A DNA stretch of 64,000 nt, taken from Aquimarina latercula DSM 2041 (GTDB lineage: Bacteria > Bacteroidota > Bacteroidia > Flavobacteriales > Flavobacteriaceae). The notes under the pieces were generated by a model, which was not told the DNA's origin, made no database searches, and worked only from the letters and a program-made list of their open reading frames with translations. The position numbers were made by a program, and so were the translations under genes. The stretch is from NCBI RefSeq assembly GCF_000430645.1, contig NZ_KE387185.1, positions 779,780 to 843,779 on the forward strand, in the 5' to 3' direction. Below, piece after piece: positions 27,343 to 36,797 of the stretch. Each line of letters starts with the position of its first letter. Position 1 is the stretch's first letter.

Positions 27343-27798
27343 TGTTACGTGTTTTTATTTGAGTTATAAAATTTTATTTGTTTTAATTTTACAAGACAAA
27401 TGTAGAACCGATACGTAATTATTTTTGAGTTTATATTTTATTAGAATGTATTGCTAAGTTTACCTTTGCGTAAAAAAGAGAACGTTTTAACATAAATTGA
27501 ACTTTGAATAATATATACTTTTTATAAGTTTACTTTGGGAGTATTTAGGAGGATTGATTTTTTTGATGTTAAATTCTCAAGTCTTAATCTTATTGCGATA
27601 CGAATAATTGAATTTTTGGACCTTTTTTAATGTTACCATAATGTTAAGTAATGGTTTAACCGTAAAGCGATTTTTAAGATTTAAGTATTTGAAAATCAAT
27701 TTTTTGAATGTTAATTATTCGTTAACTAAACTCTTAAGAATTTGTAAACATTAACTATAAATCTGGATAAATTTAAAAATCAATTTTAGACATTCTTT
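27343..27798. other. 456-bp divergent spacer with promoter-like elements
   Basis: The minus strand has TACATTTG at 27404-27397, serving the small secreted protein gene. The plus strand has TACCTTTG at 27461-27468, without a matching -33 TTG and 330 bases before the nitrilase. No small gene or hairpin was seen; the spacer is unusually long. Confidence 0.45.
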
Positions 27799-28755
27799 AT
27801 GAAGGATCAATTACTTACTGTGGCTTTAGCTCAGATATCGCCAGTTTGGTTGGATAAAAGGGCTACAATAGAAAAAATAAAAAAATCAATTATTGAAGGG
27901 GCACAAAAAAAGGCAGAGCTTATTGTTTTTGGAGAAACGTTACTGCCTGGATATCCTTTTTGGGTTTCACTAACCGATGGAGCTCAGTTCGACAATAAGA
28001 TCCAGAAAGAAATTCATGCTCATTATGCTCAGAATGCAGTAGTTATAGAGCGAGGAGATTTAGACGGAATTTGTGATTTAGCAAAAGAGAATAATATAGC
28101 AATCTATTTAGGTGTTATCGAACGACCCTTGGATAGAGGAGGTCATAGTTTATATGCATCTTTAGTATATATAAATGGGGATGGAGAAATTAAATCTGTA
28201 CATCGTAAGTTACAACCAACTTATGAAGAAAGATTAACTTGGGCTCCAGGAGATGGTAACGGGCTTCGGGTACATCCGCTTAAAGCATTTACAGTAGGAG
28301 GTTTAAATTGTTGGGAAAACTGGATGCCATTACCTAGGGTAGCATTATATGGACAAGGAGAAAACCTACATGTCGCAGTTTGGCCAGGAAGTGATTATAA
28401 TACTAAAGACATTACTCGTTTTATAGCAAGAGAATCAAGATCTTATGTTATTTCTGTATCTAGTTTAATGCGAAAAGAGGATTTTCCTTCTACGACACCA
28501 CACCTAGAAGAAATTTTGAGAAAAGCTCCTGATGTTTTAGGTAATGGAGGTTCCTGTATTGCTGGTCCGGATGGAGAGTGGATTTTGGAGCCTGTGCTTC
28601 ATAAAGAAGGCTTGTTAATAGAAACTTTAGACTTTAATCGTGTATTGCAAGAACGCCAGAATTTTGATCCTGTAGGACATTACTCCCGACCAGATGTAAC
28701 GCAGCTTAATGTAAATAGAGAGCGTCAAAGTACTGTTTGGTTTGGTGAAGAATAG
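27799..28755 (+). CDS. Nitrilase (carbon-nitrogen hydrolase family)
   Basis: 318 residues. The catalytic triad is visible: E46 in FGETLLPGYPFW, K137 in HRKLQPTYEERLTW and C171 in GGLNCWENWMP. The Cys context CWENWMP is that of true nitrilases, which hydrolyse nitriles to acid and ammonia, rather than of amidases or carbamoylases. It is cytoplasmic and stands alone; the natural substrate is unknown. Confidence 0.92.
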   Translation: MKDQLLTVALAQISPVWLDKRATIEKIKKSIIEGAQKKAELIVFGETLLPGYPFWVSLTDGAQFDNKIQKEIHAHYAQNAVVIERGDLDGICDLAKENNIAIYLGVIERPLDRGGHSLYASLVYINGDGEIKSVHRKLQPTYEERLTWAPGDGNGLRVHPLKAFTVGGLNCWENWMPLPRVALYGQGENLHVAVWPGSDYNTKDITRFIARESRSYVISVSSLMRKEDFPSTTPHLEEILRKAPDVLGNGGSCIAGPDGEWILEPVLHKEGLLIETLDFNRVLQERQNFDPVGHYSRPDVTQLNVNRERQSTVWFGEE

Positions 28756-28788
28756 TTGTCATTTCTAAAAACGAAACAACTATCTTTG
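28756..28788 (+). promoter_or_regulatory. Promoter of the pseudouridine synthase gene
   Basis: TTG at 28756-28758 and TATCTTTG at 28781-28788 have 22 bases between them, 15 bases before the start codon. It overlaps the end of the nitrilase gene. Confidence 0.55.
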
Positions 28789-28803
28789 CAAAAAATGTAA
28801 GAT

Positions 28804-29643
28804 ATGAGTCGTGGTGACAATTCCAATAGAGGAAAAGGAAGTGGAAGACAAGGTGGAAAACCTAATAGAAAATCATATAGTAAAGGTAAGGCTCTCATAA
28901 AGGGCAATAATAATTCACCTAAGAAGATTTCTGATCCCGATCAAATTCGATTAAATAAGTTTGTCGCTAATTCTGGAGTTTGCTCTAGAAGAGATGCCGA
29001 TTTGTATATACAAACAGGAAGTGTTTGGGTAAACGGGAAACCAGTTACCGAAATGGGATATAAGGTTAAATTAACAGATGAGGTTAAGTTTGATGGTCGA
29101 TTAATCACACCAGAAAGAAAAGAATATGTGTTGCTTAATAAGCCTAAAGGTTTTGTGACTTCTACAAGTCCGGAGAAAACAAGAACAGTAATGGATTTAG
29201 TTGCTAATGCATCCAAGGCAAGATTAAAACCAGTAGGTAGATTAGAACGAAATACCACAGGTTTGTTACTTTTTACTAATGATGTAGATTTAGAAAAGAA
29301 GTTAACTCATCATAAAACTGGAGTTCGCAAAATTTTTCATGTAGAGTTGGATCGTAATCTAAAGTTCGAGGATTTTCAGAAGATAGAAAAAGGTGTGCGA
29401 TTAGAAGAAGGTTTTATTTCGGTAGATGAGATATCTTATATAGAAGGAGCTGCTAAAAATGAAATTGGGATACAATTAATGTCTTCAAAAAACGGTATCG
29501 TAACTAAACTTTTCGAACATCTTAATTACGGTGTTGTAAAATTAGATAGAGTTATTTTTGCTGGATTAACTAAAAAAGATCTGCCTAGAGGTCACTGGCG
29601 AATACTTACAGAACAAGAGGTGATTAATATGAAAATGATGTAA
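28804..29643 (+). CDS. rluB: RsuA/RluB-family rRNA pseudouridine synthase
   Basis: 279 residues. A basic Gly/Asn/Lys-rich N-terminus (1-45) precedes an S4 RNA-binding domain (IRLNKFVANSGVCSRRDADLYI). The catalytic domain has GRLERNTTGLLLFTND, where the Asp-equivalent motif of the RsuA family lies. RluB makes pseudouridine 2605 in 23S rRNA. RluB is favoured over RsuA or RluF by analogy with Flavobacteriia annotation, but the exact target base is inferred. Confidence 0.85.
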   Translation: MSRGDNSNRGKGSGRQGGKPNRKSYSKGKALIKGNNNSPKKISDPDQIRLNKFVANSGVCSRRDADLYIQTGSVWVNGKPVTEMGYKVKLTDEVKFDGRLITPERKEYVLLNKPKGFVTSTSPEKTRTVMDLVANASKARLKPVGRLERNTTGLLLFTNDVDLEKKLTHHKTGVRKIFHVELDRNLKFEDFQKIEKGVRLEEGFISVDEISYIEGAAKNEIGIQLMSSKNGIVTKLFEHLNYGVVKLDRVIFAGLTKKDLPRGHWRILTEQEVINMKMM

Positions 29644-29676
29644 AAAATAAAAAAAGCTGTTTTTAAAATAGTATAT

Positions 29677-29711
29677 AATTGGGAGTTGTATTAAAAATAC
29701 AGCTCCTAATT
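29677..29711. terminator. Bidirectional terminator
   Basis: A 16-bp stem with two G-U pairs (29677-29692 with 29696-29711) has T/A runs outside it. It lies between the pseudouridine synthase and the convergent glycosyltransferase operon. Confidence 0.75.
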
Positions 29712-29713
29712 TT

Positions 29714-30541
29714 TTAATACCTCTCCAACAATTCCTTTAACTCGTCATAATATTGTTTAGAAAGATAAATACCATTATGACCTGCCCCTTTAATAAGTGT
29801 AAGTTCAATTTTATCCGGATATAATTGCTTTAATCGTTTAGAATGCTCTTCTGGTTTAATCAAAAAGTCTTTGGAACCATGAAAAACACGAATAGGAGAA
29901 TTGACTTCTCCTAAAAACTTATAGGACGGGATTTCGTAGTTAATTAATGATTGTGGAACAGGTGCTATATTAGCTATGAATTCATTCCAGGCGTAATATG
30001 GCGCTTCTAAAATAAGAAGTTTAGGATTATTTTTTGCTGCGGTATATGAAGCAAATCCTGTTCCTATGGAATACCCTAATATAATAACGTCTTTTTCGTC
30101 ATATCTAGTTAGGGCATAATCGTATATTTTTTGAGCATCGTGATAAAGTTCTGATTCTTCTTCATAGAAGCTGTCGCTTTTACCATATCCTCTATAGTCT
30201 ACGAATAAAACGTCAAATTTATTTTCTGTATATAAATACGCTCGCTCTCCCCATTCATGAATAGCTCCTGCATTACCATGAAAATATAATATTAACCCTT
30301 TGCTAATAGAATCTGTTTTAAATAATAATGCATTAAGATTGATATTCTCTTCTACAGCTATGTTGATCTCTTCAAACGGTTGATCAAAGGAATACGAATA
30401 ATCTTTGTCTAATACTTTTGGATTGAAAAAGAAACGTTCCTGTTTCACATATAAAAAGATATATATAAAAAGGATCAAAATAATAATGACTCCTGCAAAT
30501 CGTAATAATCTACGTGCTATTTTTTTAAAATTAATTTTCAA
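29714..30541 (-). CDS. Membrane-anchored alpha/beta hydrolase
   Basis: 275 residues with one N-terminal transmembrane segment (residues 12-30). The hydrolase core shows YFHGNAGAIHEWGERA, DYRGYGKSD, the nucleophile elbow GYSIGTG, FHGSKDFLIKPE (acid) and GAGHNG (His). This matches the ABHD13/BEM46-like serine hydrolases. The substrate is unknown. It is the last gene of a six-gene operon, and its start overlaps the preceding gene by 11 bases. Confidence 0.88.
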   Translation of the reverse strand: MKINFKKIARRLLRFAGVIIILILFIYIFLYVKQERFFFNPKVLDKDYSYSFDQPFEEINIAVEENINLNALLFKTDSISKGLILYFHGNAGAIHEWGERAYLYTENKFDVLFVDYRGYGKSDSFYEEESELYHDAQKIYDYALTRYDEKDVIILGYSIGTGFASYTAAKNNPKLLILEAPYYAWNEFIANIAPVPQSLINYEIPSYKFLGEVNSPIRVFHGSKDFLIKPEEHSKRLKQLYPDKIELTLIKGAGHNGIYLSKQYYDELKELLERY

Positions 30542-30974
30542 GATATTGTTTCGTATTTTTTAGTACAAAAAGGGTTTTTGTCAATTCTGTAAAAAGTGCA
30601 AAACCTTCTTCTTTTTTATTAAAAAGCTTGATAGTGTTCGCTCCAAATAATTCTAATATTTTATTATTTGATAAAGAGTTAAAATTTATAAAGAAAGTAT
30701 CTCCAGAATGATGTTCAATTTCAAAGTTTCCCTCATCTACTTTTTTTGAATCTTTGAATAAAGTAAATTGATTTTGTGTAATTTCAAGTTGATAATCACA
30801 ATCTAATCTAGTTGAATTAAACTCGCAAAAATGTCTATCCGTTCTATATTTACATAGATCCCAGTTATTTTGTAATAATTCTGTAATGGTTGTAGTATCT
30901 TGAGAAAACGAAAAACTACTAACAAGTACTGTTATAAGTAGAAAGTGTAGTTTGCTATTTAGTTTAAAACTCAA
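30531..30974 (-). CDS. Secreted hypothetical protein (147 aa)
   Basis: A signal peptide ends near residue 24 (SFSFSQ). The mature part has three Cys close together (LCKYRTDRHFCEF, LDCDYQ) and a lipocalin-like sequence of strands (QLEITQNQFTLFKDSKKVDEGNFEIE). Its family is not recognised. It overlaps both neighbours, which places it firmly in the operon. Confidence 0.7.
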   Translation of the reverse strand: MSFKLNSKLHFLLITVLVSSFSFSQDTTTITELLQNNWDLCKYRTDRHFCEFNSTRLDCDYQLEITQNQFTLFKDSKKVDEGNFEIEHHSGDTFFINFNSLSNNKILELFGANTIKLFNKKEEGFALFTELTKTLFVLKNTKQYLEN

Positions 30975-32350
30975 GTATAGATAGATTTTAATGAAACTTT
31001 TGAAGTGTTTTTTAATACTTCAAAAATAAAAATACCAAATACAATACTATATTCCAGAGCAACAAACCATAAATTTTCTTTAAAATCAAGGTTGATATAC
31101 GCTGTGTAGCTGCATATAATAAGAAATGACCACCAAATAGGAAATCTATAATTAGTGAATATACAAAGTGATAAAGGAACTGCTATATACCATGGATGAA
31201 CGGTAGTTGACAAGAAATAATAACTACAAATACCAATAACCATAACGGTAATTAATTCTGATGTCTTTTTGTTTTTTCTAAAAAACGTAAGAATTAATAG
31301 AATTCCAATAACGATTAATGGTAATATCTTTCCTACCGTGCCAATTATATTCCAACCAATGGTTTGATATCCAATCCAACGAATAATGTAATAGATACTC
31401 GCATTAAATTCGAAGTTCTGAAACCAAAGACTAATGGTTTTACTAAAGTTTGCTATAAACTCTGCAGATAAAAAAGGAGTAAATAGAAGTACAGTAGTTA
31501 TAATAACAATACTATAAAAACCAATAAGTTTAAAAAAATGATATTTAAGTTTAGATGTATTAAATCCTGTTATGAATTTTTGAAAGAACAAGGGTAAAAA
31601 GAGCAAGGGGATTAATTTTACAGATACAGAAAATGCCAGTGCCATTGCTGCCCAATACCAATATCCCTTTTGCAATAAATACAAGGACCAGATAATAAAG
31701 AATATCATGACTGCCTCAAAATGTAAGTTTCCGGCAAGTTCAATAATAACAAAAGGGTTTAAGATATACCAAAAGATTCTATGCTCTGGTATATGCAACA
31801 TTTGCAATAACTTTCTTCCAAAGAAAAAAGTACCAATATCTGCCAAAATGATTAATAACCTCAGAACAATTGCCGCGCCTAAAATGCTGTTTCCAGAAAA
31901 AATACCAGCGATAACATAACAAAATTGACTTAAAGGAGGGTAATTCGTATAATGACTGCCATTAAGAGTGCCCATACCATTATATAATTTTTGTGCTTGA
32001 GCAATTGGGGCATTACCTTCTGCAATCCATGTTTCAGGTAAGGATAGATAAGGGTTAAACCCTTCCAATAACATTCTACCATCCCAAATGAATCTATAAA
32101 AATCTTGAGATAGATTTGGTATTGCAAAAAGAAACAATATTCTAAAAGCTAAAGCAATACCTGCTAATAGTTTAATGTTACTAGAATTAATTTTAATGAT
32201 TCTATAGGAGATAAAAAATAAACCAACCCATAAGGCAGACATTTTTATGAAATCAATGCGTTCTAATTGATAGGCAAACCCCCAATAAAATATGGTACAA
32301 ATGAATACTAGTAATATGGAAAACTTATTGTATTTCCATAATTCATTCAT
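30971..32350 (-). CDS. Polytopic membrane mannosyltransferase-like protein (GT-C fold)
   Basis: 459 residues with ten or more hydrophobic helices. The first large loop holds QDFYRFIWDGRMLLEGFNPYL, whose Asp lies where GT-C glycosyltransferases keep their catalytic acid. These enzymes use polyprenyl-phosphate sugars at the outer face of the inner membrane. The start overlaps the processive GT2 gene by one base. The neighbouring dolichol-phosphate-type GT2 could supply the lipid-linked sugar donor. Confidence 0.75.
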   Translation of the reverse strand: MNELWKYNKFSILLVFICTIFYWGFAYQLERIDFIKMSALWVGLFFISYRIIKINSSNIKLLAGIALAFRILFLFAIPNLSQDFYRFIWDGRMLLEGFNPYLSLPETWIAEGNAPIAQAQKLYNGMGTLNGSHYTNYPPLSQFCYVIAGIFSGNSILGAAIVLRLLIILADIGTFFFGRKLLQMLHIPEHRIFWYILNPFVIIELAGNLHFEAVMIFFIIWSLYLLQKGYWYWAAMALAFSVSVKLIPLLFLPLFFQKFITGFNTSKLKYHFFKLIGFYSIVIITTVLLFTPFLSAEFIANFSKTISLWFQNFEFNASIYYIIRWIGYQTIGWNIIGTVGKILPLIVIGILLILTFFRKNKKTSELITVMVIGICSYYFLSTTVHPWYIAVPLSLCIFTNYRFPIWWSFLIICSYTAYINLDFKENLWFVALEYSIVFGIFIFEVLKNTSKVSLKSIYT

Positions 32351-33822
32351 TATAATTTAGAAGTAACTGATTTAAAGAAAACAAATCCAAATCCAAGAAA
32401 TAACATGATATGAAATAAAAACAATCCAAAATCCTGTAGTTTAAAAGCACTGTATAAAGCAAATGCAAAGTAGCACATAAGTAAAGCTTCAATAATGGTG
32501 TTTCCAGAAATGTTCTTGTTTACGTATTTATTTCCTTTCCAAGAATCTTTTAGCGTATTGATATTAAATTTTGGAGTTCTAACAAATTCACTTTTCTTTC
32601 CAAAATGGCCTTCTAAAACTGCCATAGAATTGTGTACAGAGAATCCCATAGCTATAGAAAAGAAGGTGAAAAACATTTTTATATATTCTATGAAATTCCA
32701 AAAACCGCCGTTATGAATTTTCTTGAATGTATGCCAATAACAGAAGAAAAAGATCACAGTACTTAATGCAAAAAAGGCAATTACATTAAAGTACCAGCTA
32801 AACATTGGATTACTGTTTTTTATATACATTACAGGAACACTTAATACTGCAACTAGTAGTACTAATAAAAACATGCTGCTATTTAATAAGTGAAAGAAAC
32901 TATGAAATTTAGTTTTAAAAGGAACGGTTTTATCTTTAAGCATTTTCCAATACAATTTTTGGAAATTTTCTGCCGCACCCTTATTCCATCTAAATTGTTG
33001 GGAGCGAGCTGCACTAATAACAACAGGTAATTCCGCTGGAGTTTCTACTTCTTCAAGATATTTGAATTTCCATTTTTTTAGTTGGGCTCTATAACTAAGG
33101 TCTAAGTCTTCTGTCAGTGTATCACCTTGCCAATTTCCTGCATCCTCGATACATTTTTTTCTCCATACTCCTGCAGTTCCATTGAAATTAATAAAGTGAT
33201 CTTTATAATTTCGTCCTACTTGCTCCATAGTAAAGTGAAAATCCAATGCAAATGCCTGAATTTTAGTTAACATAGAGTAATTTCGATTAATATGTCCCCA
33301 ACGAGTCTGTACAACACCAATATTTTCTTTTTTGAAATAAGGAATTGTCTGAAGTAACCATTTTCTTCCAGGTAAGAAATCAGCATCAAAAATTGCTATG
33401 AATTCTCCTTTGGCTATTTTCAATCCTTCTTTTAGAGCACCTGCTTTAAATCCTGTTCTATCTTCTCGACAAATATGCTGAATATCTAGCCCCGTTTTTC
33501 GCAGTTTCTCTATATGAGTAGCTGTAGTATGCACAGATTCATCTGTAGAATCATCTAATACCTGAATTTCTAACTTATCCTTTGGATATTCTAATAGAGC
33601 AATATTATCCAGTAATCGTTCCATTACATATAGTTCATTATAAACCGGTAATTGAACTGTTACATAAGGGGTTTCTTCTTCTTTAGAAAGATCAAAAGTA
33701 GGACATTTGTCATCCAGTTTGCGTGATTTGAGATAGTTGAAAAGTAAATTCAACTGTGCTAAACTGTACAAGAAAATTATTAATAACGCTAATGTATAAA
33801 TAACAATGATAGCAATATCCAT
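32350..33822 (-). CDS. Processive family-2 glycosyltransferase (cellulose-synthase-like)
   Basis: 490 residues: an N-terminal membrane helix, a cytoplasmic GT2 domain, then about four C-terminal helices. The GT2 landmarks are VLDDSTDES, FDADFLPG (DxD), TEDLDLSYR (TED) and QQFRWNKG (Q/RxxRW), the set found in processive or CslA-like glucan/mannan and glycolipid synthases. It overlaps the GTs on both sides by one base. No BcsB or PilZ partner is present, so it is probably not cellulose synthase itself. Confidence 0.87.
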   Translation of the reverse strand: MDIAIIVIYTLALLIIFLYSLAQLNLLFNYLKSRKLDDKCPTFDLSKEEETPYVTVQLPVYNELYVMERLLDNIALLEYPKDKLEIQVLDDSTDESVHTTATHIEKLRKTGLDIQHICREDRTGFKAGALKEGLKIAKGEFIAIFDADFLPGRKWLLQTIPYFKKENIGVVQTRWGHINRNYSMLTKIQAFALDFHFTMEQVGRNYKDHFINFNGTAGVWRKKCIEDAGNWQGDTLTEDLDLSYRAQLKKWKFKYLEEVETPAELPVVISAARSQQFRWNKGAAENFQKLYWKMLKDKTVPFKTKFHSFFHLLNSSMFLLVLLVAVLSVPVMYIKNSNPMFSWYFNVIAFFALSTVIFFFCYWHTFKKIHNGGFWNFIEYIKMFFTFFSIAMGFSVHNSMAVLEGHFGKKSEFVRTPKFNINTLKDSWKGNKYVNKNISGNTIIEALLMCYFAFALYSAFKLQDFGLFLFHIMLFLGFGFVFFKSVTSKL

Positions 33823-34514
33823 TACGCAAAGCTATATTTAAAAATCCAACTTAAAATCTTAACGCCTGCAAAGATAGCACCTTTTATGGTTCCTGAAACT
33901 TTTGAGACACCTATTCTCTTTTTGTATCGAACCGGAACTTCTATATAGGAAAAATTTCTTTTTATTGCTTTTAACTGCATTTCTACAGTCCAGCCATACG
34001 TTTTATCCTGCATATTCAGTTCTAAAAGCTTATCATATTTAATTGCTCTAAAAGGTCCAAGATCCGTAAATTTTGCACCAAAAAACAATCTCATTAAGCT
34101 CGTTGCAAGCCAATTTCCGAAAATCTGAGGGATCGTCATTGATCCTGATTCCCGTAATTTTTTATCTCTAGCACCTATTACTATATCAATATCTTGATTT
34201 ATTATAGGTGCAACTATTTTTGTCAATTCTTCAGGGTAATCACTAAAATCACCATCCAGAAAAACTATGATTTCTGGAACATCTTGTTGTGAGGCAACAT
34301 AATCAAGCCCCTTTAAACAAGCATACCCATATCCCATTCTTTCTTCCTTTAATACAGTAGCTCCAGCCTGTCTTGCTACGTCTTCGGTATTATCTGTAGA
34401 GCTATTACTTACCACAATTATTTCAGAAACTATATCAGGAATTTCATTAATTACGTGGCCTATAGAGTCTTGCTCATTAAAGGCAGGTATGATTACTTTG
34501 ATTATGGGATTCAT
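33822..34514 (-). CDS. Family-2 glycosyltransferase, dolichyl-phosphate mannose synthase-like
   Basis: 230 residues without strong membrane helices. It opens with KVIIPAFNEQDSIGHVI, carries FLDGDFSDYPEEL as the DxD loop, and has a C-terminal amphipathic segment. The form fits polyprenyl-phosphate mannose or glucose synthases, which would feed the GT-C enzyme in the same operon. The sugar is not known. Confidence 0.85.
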   Translation of the reverse strand: MNPIIKVIIPAFNEQDSIGHVINEIPDIVSEIIVVSNSSTDNTEDVARQAGATVLKEERMGYGYACLKGLDYVASQQDVPEIIVFLDGDFSDYPEELTKIVAPIINQDIDIVIGARDKKLRESGSMTIPQIFGNWLATSLMRLFFGAKFTDLGPFRAIKYDKLLELNMQDKTYGWTVEMQLKAIKRNFSYIEVPVRYKKRIGVSKVSGTIKGAIFAGVKILSWIFKYSFA

Positions 34515-35021
34515 TTATAGCGAAGCGTTGGGGTTGTCTTTTTTGAAGCTAAAAACATCTGTCCATTCTCCGGTTTTCCGATCGTCAATGTATTTTTCTG
34601 CTTTAAAAAGCTTGTCATTTTTATATAAAAGGCAATACCCGTTTTTTTGATTATTTTTATATTGATACTTTCTAGTAATACGATTTTTCTTATTACTTGC
34701 GGCAATATCGTAAATAATCCACCATTTTTCTGCTTTATCGTTTATAAAATGCCCTTCTTTGATTAGTTTATTGCTTGATGAGTAGAAATACCAATATCCT
34801 TGTTTTTTATTGTTCCAAAAATGTCCCTGTTCAGAAATAGTACCGTTAGGGTAATAAGAATACCAATAATCTATTTTCTGACCATCCATTTTCCAACCTT
34901 CGGATTTGATAGATCCATCATTGTAATATTCTTTATGATATTCTTTTTCTACAGAAGTTTGAAAGGAAAAGGATATAAAGGAAATAACAATATAAAGTAT
35001 GTATTTCATCATTTTAATCAT
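34515..35021 (-). CDS. Secreted MORN-repeat (YwqK-like) protein
   Basis: 168 residues with a signal peptide (ending about residue 22). It contains five tandem repeats of the form YYxDGSIKSEGxxxDGxKxxYWxxYY, the antitoxin-YwqK/MORN_2 repeat. In Bacteroidota these are usually exported and unrelated to toxin-antitoxin action. It is the first gene of the operon; its stop touches the next start. Confidence 0.8.
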   Translation of the reverse strand: MIKMMKYILYIVISFISFSFQTSVEKEYHKEYYNDGSIKSEGWKMDGQKIDYWYSYYPNGTISEQGHFWNNKKQGYWYFYSSSNKLIKEGHFINDKAEKWWIIYDIAASNKKNRITRKYQYKNNQKNGYCLLYKNDKLFKAEKYIDDRKTGEWTDVFSFKKDNPNASL

Positions 35022-35136
35022 TGGTTACGTGCTTAGACGAAAACTATTAGAGATACCTACAAATTATTTTAAAAATCTAAATCAAGAGAGTTTTTTATGT
35101 GCGTATAAAACTTACTTTTTTTGAATTGTTTATGTG

Positions 35137-35184
35137 AAAAAATGTATTTTATCGATGATTTTGGTATATTTGTCGATAAATAGA
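35137..35184 (+). promoter_or_regulatory. Upstream motif shared by the two histidine-kinase genes (copy 1)
   Basis: A run AAAAAATGTATTTTATCGAT, then TATATTTG (a TAnnTTTG match at 35165-35172), then CGATAAATAGA. The block resembles 36693-36744, upstream of the second kinase. Confidence 0.4.
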
Positions 35185-35240
35185 AAAGATTATATCATTT
35201 TATTTTTCTTTTTTTATTTAAAAAAAATATAATCGCATTT

Positions 35241-36512
35241 ATGAAATTGAAGCTATTAGCATTTGATAGTACCTGGAAATATGATAGAGTATTAGCACCT
35301 TTTTTTTGTGTGATACTTCCAGCTACCGCGCTTCATGGTTATTTAGAGTATTTAAATACTGGATTTAGTTTGTATTTCTATAGAGATATTACTAATATTA
35401 TCATTCTTACCTTAGGATTAGTAATACTTAAACTTAATCTGATAACAAAAAAGGAATTAATCGTAATATCCTTATATACAATTCGAATTGCGATTGATTA
35501 CACTTTTATTGTTGGTTATTTTGATTCCAGTTTTGCGTTTGAATACAATTTTATACATGTTCAAATGATTTTTGCTACGGTCATATTTGCTGCGGGTACG
35601 TTGATACATGCAAGGCATCTTTTTATACTAAATACGATGAATATTTTATTCATTATTTGTTGTGCATTAACAATTGGCAATGAACATTCGGTTATGAGAT
35701 TTATTTTTTGTGGAGTTTTGGTTTCGGGTGGTGGATTTATAGCCTATGCAGGTAAAAAATTTGTACAATCACTTTTTAGAAAAATTAGGTCTGCAAGAGT
35801 ACTGATAGAAAAGCAGAATATTGAATTAAAAAAAATGAATGCTACAAAAAATCAATTATTTAGAATTATTGGTCATGACTTAAGAACCCCCTTTCATCAA
35901 ATGAGTCTGCTAATTGACCTTATTTCAGAAAGTAAGGATGAGAATGAAAAGTTGCAATATCTTAATCTTATAAAAGAATCAGCTACTCAAGGAAACGAAC
36001 TTTTGGAAGATCTGTTAAGTTGGGATGAGAAAGATGTGGATCATAGTGATATAAACTTAGATGAGTTTTCAATTGCTAAAATTGTAAATAAGACTTTCGA
36101 GTTTTATAAATTTAATAGCAATGTTAAAGAAATCACGTTGATCAATGAGGTACCAGAAAATATAAAATTGAGAATAAGTAATTCTATGATGGAAACTATT
36201 TTTAGAAACTTAATTGGAAATGCCATTAAGTTTTCTCATCCAAAATCGAAAATCATAGTTAATTGTAGTATTAATAATGGCCATATTGATTTATCGGTTG
36301 TGGATAAAGGTGTAGGTATAAGTTCCGAACAATTAACGGTGCTATTTTCTGATCAGGTTAAATCAACATCTGGAACCGCCGATGAAAAAGGAACTGGCTA
36401 TGGATTAGGAATTGTAAAAAAACTTGTAGAACAACAAAAGGGGTCACTTTCAATCGACAGTGAATTGAAAAAAGGAACAAAAGTAGTACTCACTTTTCCT
36501 TTGGTAGCTTAA
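35241..36512 (+). CDS. Membrane sensor histidine kinase (first of tandem pair)
   Basis: 423 residues. Six hydrophobic segments fill residues 15-180 with no extracytoplasmic domain of any size. A coiled coil follows, then HisKA with the phospho-acceptor in RIIGHDLRTPF and HATPase_c with N (LIGNAIKFSH), G1 (DKGVGI) and G2 (GTGYGLGI) boxes. The sensor part seems to act inside the membrane. No response regulator lies next to it. It is paralogous to the next gene. Confidence 0.92.
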   Translation: MKLKLLAFDSTWKYDRVLAPFFCVILPATALHGYLEYLNTGFSLYFYRDITNIIILTLGLVILKLNLITKKELIVISLYTIRIAIDYTFIVGYFDSSFAFEYNFIHVQMIFATVIFAAGTLIHARHLFILNTMNILFIICCALTIGNEHSVMRFIFCGVLVSGGGFIAYAGKKFVQSLFRKIRSARVLIEKQNIELKKMNATKNQLFRIIGHDLRTPFHQMSLLIDLISESKDENEKLQYLNLIKESATQGNELLEDLLSWDEKDVDHSDINLDEFSIAKIVNKTFEFYKFNSNVKEITLINEVPENIKLRISNSMMETIFRNLIGNAIKFSHPKSKIIVNCSINNGHIDLSVVDKGVGISSEQLTVLFSDQVKSTSGTADEKGTGYGLGIVKKLVEQQKGSLSIDSELKKGTKVVLTFPLVA

Positions 36513-36692
36513 TACTTCCAAAAATAGTATTAGATTACTTCTTTTTCCTACAAATTAAGAAAGAATTTTTGATCACTTCTTTAAGTTTAGATCGTTTCTA
36601 ACTCGACAATATTCTTTATTGTTGATATTTATAAGCTGATAGAAAAGTTAAATATTGGTTTGTTTTTTCTTACCAAATGTAGTTTTTTTATC

Positions 36693-36744
36693 AAAAAATG
36701 TGTATTTCATCGATTATTTAGTTGTTTTTAACGATACATAGATA
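36693..36744 (+). promoter_or_regulatory. Upstream motif shared by the two histidine-kinase genes (copy 2)
   Basis: AAAAAATGTGTATTTCATCGAT, a spacer, then AACGATACATAGATA, parallel to the block at 35137-35184. Confidence 0.35.
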
Positions 36745-36797
36745 AATTTCATTATATTGAGATAAGTTTTAACGGGGCTAAATAAATCGATGTTAAT

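Noticed and set aside
32350..33822. Cellulose synthase BcsA
   Set aside because: No PilZ domain and no BcsB/BcsC neighbours; only the processive GT2 core is shared.
34515..35021. Antitoxin of a toxin-antitoxin pair (YwqK label)
   Set aside because: The protein has a signal peptide and no toxin partner; it is a MORN-repeat secreted protein in a glycosyltransferase operon.
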